Assembly (NCBI GenBank): GCA_036272195.1
Contig: DATAZE010000046.1
Coordinates: 1 to 64,000 of the forward strand
Reading direction: 5' to 3'
DNA length: 64,000 nt
Origin: DASXHY01 sp036272195
GTDB taxonomy: Bacteria; Verrucomicrobiota; Verrucomicrobiia; Limisphaerales; DASXHY01
Made by a program: the position numbers and the translations under genes. Positions within the stretch are counted from its first letter, which is position 1. Each line of letters opens with the position of its first letter. Below, piece after piece: positions 1 to 8,715 of this stretch. Below the pieces are notes generated by a model that worked only from the letters and a program-made list of their open reading frames with translations, made no database searches and had not been told where the DNA came from.

Positions 1-737
1 ACCGAATCTGCCAGGCGAAAGCCGAGTTGCAGATCCGCGAAAGCCTCAGCGGTGTGATGGGTGTCCAATTCGGCGACCGCCCGCAAGTCGCAAACGAGCG
101 CGACGCCTTTCACATTGGCGAGATGCGGCAATAAAATCGCAAAAGTAGGCTCGTGATCGTATTGAATTGGGAAACGCGACGCGGGCCGTTTGGCTGCGTC
201 CTCACGCAATTCTCGCAAGTCCGGCTCGAACTTATTGAGCGCGGTCAGGACCACTACAGCGGGGTCTGCCGAGGTCGCGGCTTGAGGGTAATTCGTGTTG
301 TTGCGATAAAAATCTGCTGCGGCTTTGAAGTCGGTCAATGTTCCCGGCCTTCCTCCGCCGCCGAATTCCGGAGCCTTCGCGTTTCCACCGCCGCGGCCCA
401 AATCAATCCGGACATTCGAAAGATGTTGGTAAGCGTTGGTATCGCGCCAGCGGAGACCATTGGTGGTCTGGTCATAATCGAGCGCTGGACGCAACAAGGG
501 CGATAGCGCGAAATTTTCGGCTTCTGGCACAGCGGGCGGAATGGAATCCGCGAGGGCGAATTTTTCGCCGGCTGCTTCCTCGACGCGCCTGAATTTATTC
601 CAGCCCATTTTGCCCCGAATATCCTCCTCAACGTAAAAAAGGAAAATAAGCATCAGCAAGCCGGCGATACTGAAGATAAGCCAATGCCGGGCGGATCCGT
701 CGGTTTTTGCAGGTTCGGAGGTTATATTGATATTCAA
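1..737 (-). CDS. Membrane-anchored hypothetical protein, 3' end outside the window
   Basis: An open frame on the minus strand runs without a stop from about 737 to the window edge (about 245 codons). The best start is a TTG at 737-735; no ATG or GTG lies in frame between it and the upstream stop, although an ATG falls inside the membrane segment. The N-terminus has a short polar stretch, one hydrophobic segment (roughly residues 20-40, WLIFSIAGLLMLIFLFYV), then a soluble part with a Gly-rich patch (RGGGNAKAPEFGGGG). That fits a single-pass membrane protein with its bulk outside or in the periplasm. I do not recognise the family. It is divergent from the next gene. No clear ribosome-binding site precedes the TTG, so the start is the weakest part of the call. 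Confidence 0.6.
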   Translation of the reverse strand, partial: MNINITSEPAKTDGSARHWLIFSIAGLLMLIFLFYVEEDIRGKMGWNKFRRVEEAAGEKFALADSIPPAVPEAENFALSPLLRPALDYDQTTNGLRWRDTNAYQHLSNVRIDLGRGGGNAKAPEFGGGGRPGTLTDFKAAADFYRNNTNYPQAATSADPAVVVLTALNKFEPDLRELREDAAKRPASRFPIQYDHEPTFAILLPHLANVKGVALVCDLRAVAELDTHHTAEAFADLQLGFRLADS

Positions 738-951
738 GTGAGATTTAGACCAAACCGACGGCGTCGCCTCACGATTTAACCCAAACCGGCGCTCGGTTCC
801 AAGTTTTTCGGGCTGAAAGAACGGCGTTCCAGAGGGTAGGCGGAATTATGTTTCCCGGTTGTCAACAAGCTGCGCTTGCAATCCGTTCCCGGCCACTCCA
901 TGCTGAAGATGTGAACAATTCGAGTCCCTTCATTGGGGCTGACGTGACGGA

Positions 952-2670
952 ATGAGTACATTACCTGACAACGAACTGGATTTGGAAAAACTTTTCCTGC
1001 CCGCCTGGGCGCAAGAACCGGCTTCGGCCAAACAATTCGCCAACTACCAGGGCGGTGGCGAAGACCGCTCTGACCGGCGCGATCGTCGCGGAGGCCCGCG
1101 TCCGCCGCGGCGCGATGGTGGCTTCGGCGGCCCCGGTGGCGATCGCCCGCGCGGGAACCGACCGCCCGGCGAACGCCGTGGACCCGGTCCAAACCGCGAA
1201 GGCGGCCGAGGCAAACCGTTCGGCCAGGGCCGGCGTGATTTCGACCGCGGTGAACAACGCGAACGCCGCGAGACTCCTCCGCCACTTCCGGACATCAATG
1301 TCTCGCTCATGCCTGACGAAAAAGGCGTGGAATCTTTGGCGCGCCAGATCAAGGTGACGGCGCGGGCTTATCCGCTGTTCGATATCGCGCGATTAATTTT
1401 GCAGAAGCCGGAACGCTATTCCGTCGCGTTCAGCGTGAAGAAAAACGCCGAGGGCAAGGTGATACAACCGCTGTTTCAATGCGCGCTGGACGATACGTTG
1501 TGGCTTTCCGAAGACGAGGCCGTGGCCCATGTGTTGAACAAGCATTTTGCCACGTTTTATCAATCCGAACGCACCGCGACCGAGCCGCCCAAGGGCAAAT
1601 ATACTTTTGTGGCGCAGTGCGGCATGAGCGGAGCGATTCTCGGGCCGCCGAATTATCACGATTACCAGAACCAATTGCGGAAGCTGCACGCGGAACGTTT
1701 TTCGCGCATGCCTTTCGACGCTTTTAAATCGCGCGTGAGAATTGTCTCCGATGAAGCGGTCGTGAAAAAATGGATCGAAGACCGAAGCTGGAAAACGGAA
1801 TACGTGGCCCTGAATGTTCCCGAACCACTCCGGCTCGACAGTCGCGAAGCCGTGGAAAAACATTTCCGCGAGACCCACAAGGAAAACATCATCAAGCCGG
1901 TGGAAAGCCATACGCTGAACGGCGTGGCGGCGCGCAACCTTCGCAGCTCGGGCCTGACGTGGCTCGTGCGGCAGGCGTGGGAAGACCAAAAGCGTTTTCC
2001 GCTGCAGCTCGCCACAACCCTCAGCCAGCAATTCGCATCGCTAGGCCTGCAATTTTTCAAGGTCAACAAAACGGTGACGCACGTGTCCGTCGCGCGCCCG
2101 CATTATCTGGATTTGGAAACCACGCCGGTTTCGGAAGGCGTGAGGCGCATCGTCGATTTCATCAATGCGCATACCAAGACCACCCGGCGCAAATTGATGG
2201 AAGCGCTCGCGCCGGCGCCGGCTCCCGTGCCCCGGACGGTGATTGATATTTCACCGGCGGGAGTGGAAGCCGCTCCGCAACAACCTCCGCAGCCGACACC
2301 GGCCGCTGAACCAAGCGCGGAACAAACGGCGGTCATCTCCGATTTGCACTGGTTGATTCACCAGGGCCACGTCATTGAATTTGCCGATGGCCGGTTGGAA
2401 ACGGCGAAGAAACCCGTGCCCAAACCGCCCAAACCGGAAAAGAAACCAGCTCCGGCCGCGCAAACTCCCGTGACTGGCGAAGCTGCTGCGTCGGCGGAAA
2501 AAACTTCCGAAGCCGTCCCTGCGTCTTCTGAACCGCTGCCCTCGAATCCGGATTTACTTTCGGTTGCCGAGGATGTGGCCGCAGTAACGCATTCTGCCAC
2601 CGAAGCTCCTGAACCAGCGGCGGAACAGCCGACGGAAACTCCGGCAGCTTCCACGGAACAGCAGTCCTGA
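952..2670 (+). CDS. RGG-rich conserved protein of unknown function
   Basis: 572 residues in three parts. Residues 1-35 are acidic and end in LFLPAWAQEP. Residues about 36-108 are an Arg/Gly/Asp-rich low-complexity segment with many RGG, RRDGG and GGPGG motifs. Residues about 120-420 form a globular, probably alpha/beta region containing FVAQCGMSGAILGPPNYHDY. The rest is a Pro/Ala/Glu-rich tail. RGG-rich segments are commonly RNA-binding, so an RNA-associated role is possible but is an inference. There is no signal peptide or membrane segment. The gene stands alone, with a family B repeat 30 bases downstream. I know of no named family for the central region; it appears to be a lineage-type hypothetical. 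Confidence 0.8.
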   Translation: MSTLPDNELDLEKLFLPAWAQEPASAKQFANYQGGGEDRSDRRDRRGGPRPPRRDGGFGGPGGDRPRGNRPPGERRGPGPNREGGRGKPFGQGRRDFDRGEQRERRETPPPLPDINVSLMPDEKGVESLARQIKVTARAYPLFDIARLILQKPERYSVAFSVKKNAEGKVIQPLFQCALDDTLWLSEDEAVAHVLNKHFATFYQSERTATEPPKGKYTFVAQCGMSGAILGPPNYHDYQNQLRKLHAERFSRMPFDAFKSRVRIVSDEAVVKKWIEDRSWKTEYVALNVPEPLRLDSREAVEKHFRETHKENIIKPVESHTLNGVAARNLRSSGLTWLVRQAWEDQKRFPLQLATTLSQQFASLGLQFFKVNKTVTHVSVARPHYLDLETTPVSEGVRRIVDFINAHTKTTRRKLMEALAPAPAPVPRTVIDISPAGVEAAPQQPPQPTPAAEPSAEQTAVISDLHWLIHQGHVIEFADGRLETAKKPVPKPPKPEKKPAPAAQTPVTGEAAASAEKTSEAVPASSEPLPSNPDLLSVAEDVAAVTHSATEAPEPAAEQPTETPAASTEQQS

Positions 2671-2699
2671 TCTCACGCTCGCCCCTGCTCATGAACCTT

Positions 2700-2723
2700 G
2701 TAGCAGCCGACGTGAGAAGGCTC
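2700..2723. repeat. Solitary half of palindrome family B
   Basis: GTAGCAGCCGACGTGAGAAGGCTC (24 bases, given here as 2700-2723) matches, with few differences, both arms of the palindrome lying in frame inside the SDR gene at 12829-12893. Here only one arm is visible, shortly after the stop codon of the RGG-rich gene. Confidence 0.7.
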
Positions 2724-2863
2724 GCGCCATTTGCCCGCGAAAGATTAGAGCTTACCGGGGCTGGCCGCCACGTTCAGCGATCATTCGCGGAATTCTCGCT
2801 CCACAAGCGCGGGCAAGGGATTTGGATTGCTTCTACTGCTGCGCCCCTGTATCAAAATAATTT

Positions 2864-3754
2864 GTGAATCTGCGGGAATTTTTAAAATACACAGCCCTCG
2901 GCAGGCTAGTTCTCATTCCCGGTCGCCTGATTGTGGTCGCCGGGCCTTATGCCTGCCGACAAATGGGGCAGATGCTGCGTTGGACGTTTACTTCCAAGGA
3001 ATATTACAATCATTCCTATCATCTGACCCGTTTGAATCGCGATTACCTCGCGAGTTACGTTTCGGTTGTGTCCGGCCATCCGCTGCCGGAGGTGGAAAAA
3101 TATATCGCTGAACTCGAAAACGATACTGCGTTCCGCAACACCTTGATTCAATTGACGCTGAACAGCCCGGCGCGGCACAGTTGCGATGCGGAACCGCGTT
3201 TTGGCAGGCGGCTGGGCTGGTATGCGCTGATTCGTGCCACCAAGCCATCCGTGGTGGTGGAGACGGGCGTGGATCGCGGGTTGGGCACGGCTGTCATCGC
3301 CGCCGCGCTCAAACGCAATGCGGATGAAGGCTTCCCGGGAATGGTTTACGCCACTGATATCCTTTCCGACTCCGGCCATTTGCTGGCGGAACCGTATAAA
3401 TCATTCTGCAAAATTCTCATTGGCGACTCAGTGGCGACGTTGAAGGAATTTCGCCAGCCCGTGGATGTCTTTTTGCACGACAGCAATCACGACCCGGAAT
3501 ATGAGTGGGCGGAGTTTCTTGCGATCGAGCCGCGGTTGCATGAGAACTCGCTGGTTCTGAGCGACAATTCGAAGCCCAGCCCCAAACTTCGCGAATTCGC
3601 CGCGCGTCGCGGGAAGACCTTTCTTTATTTTCAGGACGAGCCGCAGGACCACTGGTGGCCGGGCGATGGCATCGGGACGGCCTTCACTCCGGGGCAAACC
3701 TATCATTATCCCGCGATTCCAAAATCGCCGGCCGGCAAGCCGGCAACCGCATGA
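2864..3754 (+). CDS. SAM-dependent methyltransferase-like protein (class I, Methyltransf_24 type)
   Basis: 296 residues with a GTG start. The N-terminal 100 residues are specific to this protein. A Rossmann-like methyltransferase fold follows: VVVETGVDRGLGTAVIAAAL (around residue 127) fits motif I, ATDI is a typical acidic end of strand 2, and VDVFLHDSNHDPEYEW resembles the late acidic motif of Methyltransf_24 / cephalosporin hydroxylase-like enzymes. The substrate cannot be read from sequence. Its stop overlaps the start of the following glycosyltransferase (ATGA), which suggests both act on the same surface glycan. The start is uncertain because no ATG lies near the N-terminus. Confidence 0.75.
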   Translation: MNLREFLKYTALGRLVLIPGRLIVVAGPYACRQMGQMLRWTFTSKEYYNHSYHLTRLNRDYLASYVSVVSGHPLPEVEKYIAELENDTAFRNTLIQLTLNSPARHSCDAEPRFGRRLGWYALIRATKPSVVVETGVDRGLGTAVIAAALKRNADEGFPGMVYATDILSDSGHLLAEPYKSFCKILIGDSVATLKEFRQPVDVFLHDSNHDPEYEWAEFLAIEPRLHENSLVLSDNSKPSPKLREFAARRGKTFLYFQDEPQDHWWPGDGIGTAFTPGQTYHYPAIPKSPAGKPATA

Positions 3755-4554
3755 GCGGTGGCCGGTCGGCAATCGTGACCGTGGTATTCGGGCCTCCAAC
3801 GGAGCGCCTGGATTACACTTTCTCCAGCTTTGCGATGAACCATGACGTGCCACTGCACGCATTCATTGTCGCGAAGGCACTGCCGCAACGGAGGTTGCCC
3901 AATATCGAATATCACTTGGTCGAACCGACTCCGGATTTCTCTCATCCGCTGCGGGAAATTTATTTCCGCCGGTTGGAATTGATTGACCAGTTGGACGTGG
4001 ATTATGCGCTGGTGGTGGATTCATACGATGTGCTCTGCCTGCAAAAGTTGCCGCCGCTGTCGCAACTGCTCGGCGATGCGGACGTGGCGGCGTGCGTGGA
4101 AATGCACGGCACGCGATATATTCTTGGCCAGGGCTGCACGAACACATTTTTGAACGGTGGCGTCTTTTTCTGGAACGTGCCGCGCAGCCGCGATATGCGC
4201 ACGGAAATCGTTGCGCGCGGGCGCAAGCATTTCCGGACCGTGGCGGACGACCAGCATTGCCTCAACGAAGTGATTTATACCAAGCATTATAACCGCCTGC
4301 GGATCCTGCCGGACCAATATAACTTCCGGTGCTTCGTGGAACCCGTGCGGGAGCGAGGATACCCGACCGTGAAGACTTTGGATGGCGTGATGATTTATCA
4401 TAATGCCACCTGCATGGACGCCGTAAAAAAGCTTCCCCCGGTCAAGCCGCGCGCGACGCTTCCGGACCTGGTTCCGGACGGGCATCCTTTAACACCTTCC
4501 GAACAGTTCTGGCGCCGGGTGCGCAATAGGCTCAAGCCCTGGATCGTAAAGTAA
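3751..4554 (+). CDS. Glycosyltransferase, GT8-like
   Basis: 267 residues starting at the ATG that overlaps the upstream stop (ATGA). A longer in-frame extension exists, but the coupled start is more plausible. The fold signature is GT-A, family 8: a strand ending in ALVVDSYDVL near residue 90 occupies the place of the metal-binding acidic motif, FLNGGVFFWN (about residue 134) is the family's N-[AG]-G-V motif, and DQHCLNEV (about 167) is the conserved DQ-x-x-LN motif. A late MIYHNA lies where the last metal-binding His is expected. It probably transfers a sugar from a nucleotide donor to a cell-surface acceptor in the cytoplasm. Donor and acceptor are unknown. Confidence 0.75.
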   Translation: MSGGRSAIVTVVFGPPTERLDYTFSSFAMNHDVPLHAFIVAKALPQRRLPNIEYHLVEPTPDFSHPLREIYFRRLELIDQLDVDYALVVDSYDVLCLQKLPPLSQLLGDADVAACVEMHGTRYILGQGCTNTFLNGGVFFWNVPRSRDMRTEIVARGRKHFRTVADDQHCLNEVIYTKHYNRLRILPDQYNFRCFVEPVRERGYPTVKTLDGVMIYHNATCMDAVKKLPPVKPRATLPDLVPDGHPLTPSEQFWRRVRNRLKPWIVK

Positions 4555-4651
4555 TTCGCAAACGCGACGTGATTTAATTCTCACGCGCGTAGCTGATTTG
4601 TCACCCAAGCGGAATTGTATTGTCACCTGACCGGCCTATCGTGCGCCGGTC

Positions 4652-5611
4652 ATGGTAAAAACCTGTCTCATCACCGGCGCCGCCGGATTCATTGGAAACC
4701 ACCTGACGGATAAATTGCTGGCGCTGGGCCATCGCGTGATCGGTGTGGACAGCATGCTTCTCGGCAACCGCGTCAATCTGGGCGCGGCGTTGAAATCTTC
4801 AGAGTTTATTTTCCAGGAATTGGATGTGAACGATTTGAAGGCGTTCCGCGAATTTTTGGGAACGCAAACCAAGGGCGAACCCATCGACGCCGTCTGGCAC
4901 CTGGCAGCGAATTCCGACATTCAGGCTGGGGGCGCCAATCCCGACATCGATTTGGAGCGCACGTTTCTCACCACTTACAACACGCTCAAACTGATGCAGG
5001 AATTCGAGGTGCGAAAAATAGTTTTTGCGTCGACCTCGGCGATTTACGGCGACCTCGGCGGCGCGCTGACTGAACAATCCGGCCCGTTGCATCCGATTTC
5101 CAATTACGGCGCGATGAAACTGGCTTCGGAAGGCATCATCACGGCGGCGCTCGAACGGTTTTTGAAGCAAGCGTGGATTTATCGGTTTCCCAATGTCGTT
5201 GGCAGCCGTGCCACGCACGGCGCGATCTACGATTTTTTGAAAAAGCTGGGGAAGAACCCGGCTGAACTCGAAGTGCTGGGCGATGGCTCGCAGGAAAAAC
5301 CCTACCTGCATGTGAGCGAATTGGTGGAGGCGATGGTTTTTCTTTTTCAGAAGCAGCAAAACCGGTTGAACGTTTTTAACATCGCGCCGGACGGCTCGGC
5401 TTCCACGGTGCGATTCATGGCGGAGGCGACAGTGCGGCTGGCGGCACCGGGCGCAAAAATTCGCTACACCGGCGGCTCGAAGGGCTGGGTCGGCGACGTC
5501 TCGAAATTCGAATACTCGATTGAAAAGCTGAAAACCGCCGGTTGGAAACCGCGGCTCTCTTCCAACGAGGCGGTCGAACTTGCCATCAAAGAAAACCTCA
5601 CCCGGGGGTAA
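4652..5611 (+). CDS. NAD-dependent nucleotide-sugar epimerase/dehydratase
   Basis: 319 residues, an extended short-chain dehydrogenase. TGAAGFIG at residues 8-15 is the NAD-binding glycine motif, STSAIYG near 127 carries the catalytic Ser/Thr, and YGAMK near 152 is the catalytic Tyr-x-x-x-Lys. ILAFNIAPDG-type C-terminal features fit the epimerase family. It starts a run of sugar-activation genes: the nucleotidyltransferase-phosphatase fusion begins 4 bases after its stop and the GHMP kinase follows. It is related to the epimerase at 10074-11048, which keeps the same sequence around the cofactor site. The exact sugar is unknown; a GalE- or RfbB-like role is possible. Confidence 0.85.
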   Translation: MVKTCLITGAAGFIGNHLTDKLLALGHRVIGVDSMLLGNRVNLGAALKSSEFIFQELDVNDLKAFREFLGTQTKGEPIDAVWHLAANSDIQAGGANPDIDLERTFLTTYNTLKLMQEFEVRKIVFASTSAIYGDLGGALTEQSGPLHPISNYGAMKLASEGIITAALERFLKQAWIYRFPNVVGSRATHGAIYDFLKKLGKNPAELEVLGDGSQEKPYLHVSELVEAMVFLFQKQQNRLNVFNIAPDGSASTVRFMAEATVRLAAPGAKIRYTGGSKGWVGDVSKFEYSIEKLKTAGWKPRLSSNEAVELAIKENLTRG

Positions 5612-5615
5612 ATTG

Positions 5616-6941
5616 ATGAAGCAACTGGTGATTCTCGCGGGCGGCAAGGGAACCCGGCTGAAGGACCGGCTCGGCGATTTGCCGAAGCCGATGATTCCCA
5701 TCGGTGGCAAGCCGCTGCTGGAGCACCAGGTCGAACTCGCGAAAAAATACGCCTTCACGGATTTGCTCTTCTTCGTGCATTACCGCGCGGATTTGATTCA
5801 GGAATATTTCGGTCACGGCGAAAAATGGGGCGTCTCCATCAAGTATTTGACTGAGCCAGAACCGCTCGGAACCGCGGGCGCGGTAATAACCGGCTTCAAG
5901 CATCTCGCGGATCGTTTCCTGGTGATGTACGGCGACACGATGGTCAATGTTGACCTCGACCGCATCTGGCGCGCGCACGAGCAACATAATGCCGAGGCCA
6001 CGCTGCTGCTGCACCCCAACGATCACCCGTTTGATTCCGATCTCGTGGAGGTGGATGCCAATTCGCGCGTGCTTGCCTTTCACAACCGCCCTCATGCCGA
6101 GGGCATCTGGCGACAGAACCTGGTGAACGCCGGGCTATACGTTTTAGACCGGCGCGCACTGGAGCCGTTTCAAAAGTGGTTTGTCACGCGACAACCGGAA
6201 ACGTTGCTCGATTTCGGCAAAGACCTGTTCCCTGCCCTGCTCCGCCAAGGGACGAATGTGTTCGGCTACAACTCGCCGGAATACATCAAGGATATCGGCA
6301 CGCCACAGCGTTACGATCGCATCAGCGCGGAATTCGCGGCGGGCGTTATTGCGCGCAGCAGCCTCGCCACCCCGCAGCGCGCGGTATTCCTCGACCGCGA
6401 CGGCACGCTGGTCGTGGACAAGGATTGTTTGCGCAGTGTGGACGGGTTGGAATTGCTCCCGGGCGTGGCGGAGTCCTTGCACCAGTTGAATCACAACGGC
6501 TGGCGGGCGGTGGTGGTGACGAACCAACCGGTCGTGGCCAAGGGTTGGTGCACGGAAGCGGAGTTACAGAACATCCACAACAAGCTCGAAACTCTGCTGG
6601 GACGCGAACATGCGTTTCTGGATCGGATTTATTTGTGCCCGCATCACCCGGAGAAGGGATTTGCGGGCCAGCGAACAGACCTCAAAATCGATTGCGCCTG
6701 TCGCAAGCCGAAAACCGGAATGATTCAATCCGCGGCGGAGGATTTGAACATCGATTTGAAACAATCCTGGCTGGTCGGCGACACCACTACGGACTTGCAA
6801 GCCGCCAAAAACGCCGGCGTGAAATCAATTCTTGTGCGCACCGGTGCAGCTGGAAAAGACGGCAAACATGATGCGCGGCCGGATTTCACTTTCGACACCT
6901 TGAACGACGCGGTGGGCTTCATTCTGGGGCAAAAGACATGA
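5616..6941 (+). CDS. Fused sugar-phosphate nucleotidyltransferase (HddC-like) and HAD phosphatase (GmhB-like)
   Basis: 441 residues; the ATG at 5616 follows a GGGGG tract at a good distance. Residues 1 to about 235 are a nucleotidyltransferase: LAGGKGTRL near the N-terminus, the PKPMIPIGGKPLLEHQ motif, GTAGAV and MYGDTMVNVD (metal-binding Asp). From about 258 a histidinol-phosphatase-type HAD domain begins with DRDGTLVVDKD. It has VVTNQP, a Cys/His cluster (CPHHP ... DCACRKP, about residues 342-366) that matches the zinc site of GmhB, and GDTTTDLQAAKNAG. GmhB removes the C7 phosphate of heptose bisphosphate and HddC activates heptose-1-phosphate, so one polypeptide could carry two steps of the same pathway. 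The specificity is inferred. Confidence 0.88.
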   Translation: MKQLVILAGGKGTRLKDRLGDLPKPMIPIGGKPLLEHQVELAKKYAFTDLLFFVHYRADLIQEYFGHGEKWGVSIKYLTEPEPLGTAGAVITGFKHLADRFLVMYGDTMVNVDLDRIWRAHEQHNAEATLLLHPNDHPFDSDLVEVDANSRVLAFHNRPHAEGIWRQNLVNAGLYVLDRRALEPFQKWFVTRQPETLLDFGKDLFPALLRQGTNVFGYNSPEYIKDIGTPQRYDRISAEFAAGVIARSSLATPQRAVFLDRDGTLVVDKDCLRSVDGLELLPGVAESLHQLNHNGWRAVVVTNQPVVAKGWCTEAELQNIHNKLETLLGREHAFLDRIYLCPHHPEKGFAGQRTDLKIDCACRKPKTGMIQSAAEDLNIDLKQSWLVGDTTTDLQAAKNAGVKSILVRTGAAGKDGKHDARPDFTFDTLNDAVGFILGQKT

Positions 6942-7921
6942 TCATCAGTAAAACTCCATTGCGCATGAGTTTTGTGGGCGGCGGGAGCGATCTGCCCGTA
7001 TTTTATCGGAAATACGGAGGCGCGGTAGTGTCGACAGCCATCAACAAATTCGTTTACCTCACGGTTAACAAGAAGTTCGACGAGCGCATCCGTTTGAGCT
7101 ACTCGAAAACGGAAGACGCGAAGTCCGCGGAAAAAATCAAGCATCCGCTCGTGCGCGAAGCCATGCAGATGCTGGGCATTCGCGGCGGAGTCGAGATCAC
7201 ATCGATCGCGGACATACCCGCGAAGGGCACGGGGCTGGGGTCATCGAGTTCATTTACCGTCGGTCTGCTCAATGCCCTGCATGCATTCGCGAATCGTTAT
7301 GCGTCGGCGGGAAAATTGGCGGAGGAAAGTTGCTTCATTGAAATCGATCGTTGCGGCGAGCCGATTGGGAAACAGGACCAATATGCCGCGGCGTTTGGGG
7401 GATTTAACCTGATTCAATTCAATCCCGACGATTCGGTGAACGTGGAGCCGGTGATTTGCAAACGCGAGACCTTGCGGCAATTGCAGGAAAATCTGGTCGT
7501 GTTTTATACCGGCATCACCCGCAGCGCGTCGGCACTCCTGAAAACGCAAAGCACCGCCATCGCCACCGACAAATCCAAGCAGAAAGCCATGAAACGCATG
7601 GTGGAACTCGCGAAGGATCTGAAGACCGAACTGCAAAAGAACAACCTGGAGGCCTTCGGGGAAATCATCCACGAGAATTGGGAACTCAAGCGCAGCCTGA
7701 CCAGCGGAGTGAGCAATAAAATGATTGATCACTGGTACGCGCGGGCGCGGAAAGCGGGCGCCATCGGCGGAAAGTTGCTGGGCGCGGGAAGCGGAGGCTT
7801 TTTGATGTTCTACGCGCCGCGCGACCGGCACGAGGAAATCTTCCGGGCTTTGTCGGATTTACGGCGTACAGACTTGCGCTTTGAGCCGGAGGGCAGCAAA
7901 ATTATTTTTGTGCACGATTGA
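6938..7921 (+). CDS. GHMP-family sugar kinase (HddA-like), copy 1
   Basis: 327 residues; the start overlaps the stop of the fusion gene (ATGA). The N-terminus ISKTPLRMSFVGGGSDLP is typical of heptose-7-phosphate kinase HddA and related GHMP kinases. GTGLGSSSSFTVGLL around residue 97 is the ATP-binding glycine/serine loop, EPIGKQDQYAAAFGG the HddA-type motif, and GGKLLGAGSGGFLMFY the C-terminal motif 3. The expected reaction is phosphorylation of a sugar phosphate at C1, which would feed the nucleotidyltransferase encoded just upstream. It is paralogous to the kinase at 14882-15862. No sedoheptulose-7-phosphate isomerase (GmhA) is visible in the window. Confidence 0.88.
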   Translation: MIISKTPLRMSFVGGGSDLPVFYRKYGGAVVSTAINKFVYLTVNKKFDERIRLSYSKTEDAKSAEKIKHPLVREAMQMLGIRGGVEITSIADIPAKGTGLGSSSSFTVGLLNALHAFANRYASAGKLAEESCFIEIDRCGEPIGKQDQYAAAFGGFNLIQFNPDDSVNVEPVICKRETLRQLQENLVVFYTGITRSASALLKTQSTAIATDKSKQKAMKRMVELAKDLKTELQKNNLEAFGEIIHENWELKRSLTSGVSNKMIDHWYARARKAGAIGGKLLGAGSGGFLMFYAPRDRHEEIFRALSDLRRTDLRFEPEGSKIIFVHD

Positions 7922-7948
7922 AGCCACCTCGGCTCATCCGTGCCAAAC

Positions 7949-8698
7949 ATGAAACCTGTTAAAGATTTTTACGAAGGCCTCCACGAGAAGGACAAGCAAT
8001 ACTCCGGCGGCGATTACCACATGAAAAGCCTGTGGTCGTCCGGCGCACTGCGAGACTGGGCCGGGCGGCAAGGCGAGACCTTGCGCTACCTGGATGTCGG
8101 ATGTGGACGGGGAATTTTCATCAGGGATTTTGCCCAGGGAATGGAACAGCGCTGGAACAAAAAACCGGCGCGAGTCATGGGCATCGACCTGGTGCAAAGC
8201 ACGACGAACGTTTTCCAAGAGATCCCGAAGTTTGAATTCCGCCTGCACGATACCGATGGAAATCCCCTTCCTTTTGAAGACGGCAGTTTCGACTTCATTT
8301 GCTGCAACCACGTTTTGGAGCATGTGTTTGAGACCGAAAAACTGGTGCGGGAATTCCGCCGGGTCCTTGCGCCGGACGGTTTGTGCATCATCAGTGTTCC
8401 GAACATTGCGGCGTGGGTGAACCGGGTGTTGTTCATTTTTGGCGGCCAGCCGCTCGGCTCGGAACTCGGCACCGAGACGACCACCTATGGATTTTGGCCG
8501 ACCAGCATGCAGAAAAAGTTGGAACGGTTCCATCCCTCCGGCCACATTCGCGATTTTACGCCGCGCGGCCTCCAAAATCTTACTGAACACTGTGGGTTCA
8601 GGGTGGTCGGCTGGTGGCCGCAGAGTTTTGGTCTTATCGCCCGCTGCGGCAAATGGGCCGGCCGTGCCATGTCGATCATGATCCAGAAAAAGATCTGA
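7949..8698 (+). CDS. SAM-dependent methyltransferase (class I, type 11)
   Basis: About 249 residues. Two starts are possible: GTG at 7940 or ATG at 7949; I prefer the ATG. LDVGCGRGIF near residue 47 is motif I, MGIDLVQ a strand-2 acidic end, DGSFDFICCNHVLEHV the post-motif typical of Methyltransf_11, and LAPDGLCIISVPNIAAW the motif III region. This pattern is common for small-molecule or sugar methyltransferases in polysaccharide clusters. The substrate is unknown. The gene converges on the GT4 gene, and a perfect hairpin covers both stop codons. Confidence 0.82.
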   Translation: MKPVKDFYEGLHEKDKQYSGGDYHMKSLWSSGALRDWAGRQGETLRYLDVGCGRGIFIRDFAQGMEQRWNKKPARVMGIDLVQSTTNVFQEIPKFEFRLHDTDGNPLPFEDGSFDFICCNHVLEHVFETEKLVREFRRVLAPDGLCIISVPNIAAWVNRVLFIFGGQPLGSELGTETTTYGFWPTSMQKKLERFHPSGHIRDFTPRGLQNLTEHCGFRVVGWWPQSFGLIARCGKWAGRAMSIMIQKKI

Positions 8699-8715
8699 CG
8701 CAAAAACGCGTCAGA
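8694..8715. terminator. Hairpin shared by two convergent genes
   Basis: An 8-base perfect stem, TCTGACGC (8694-8701) and GCGTCAGA (8708-8715), with loop AAAAAC. It contains the stop codons of both converging genes. There is no long T-tract, so termination is an inference from position and structure. Confidence 0.5.
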
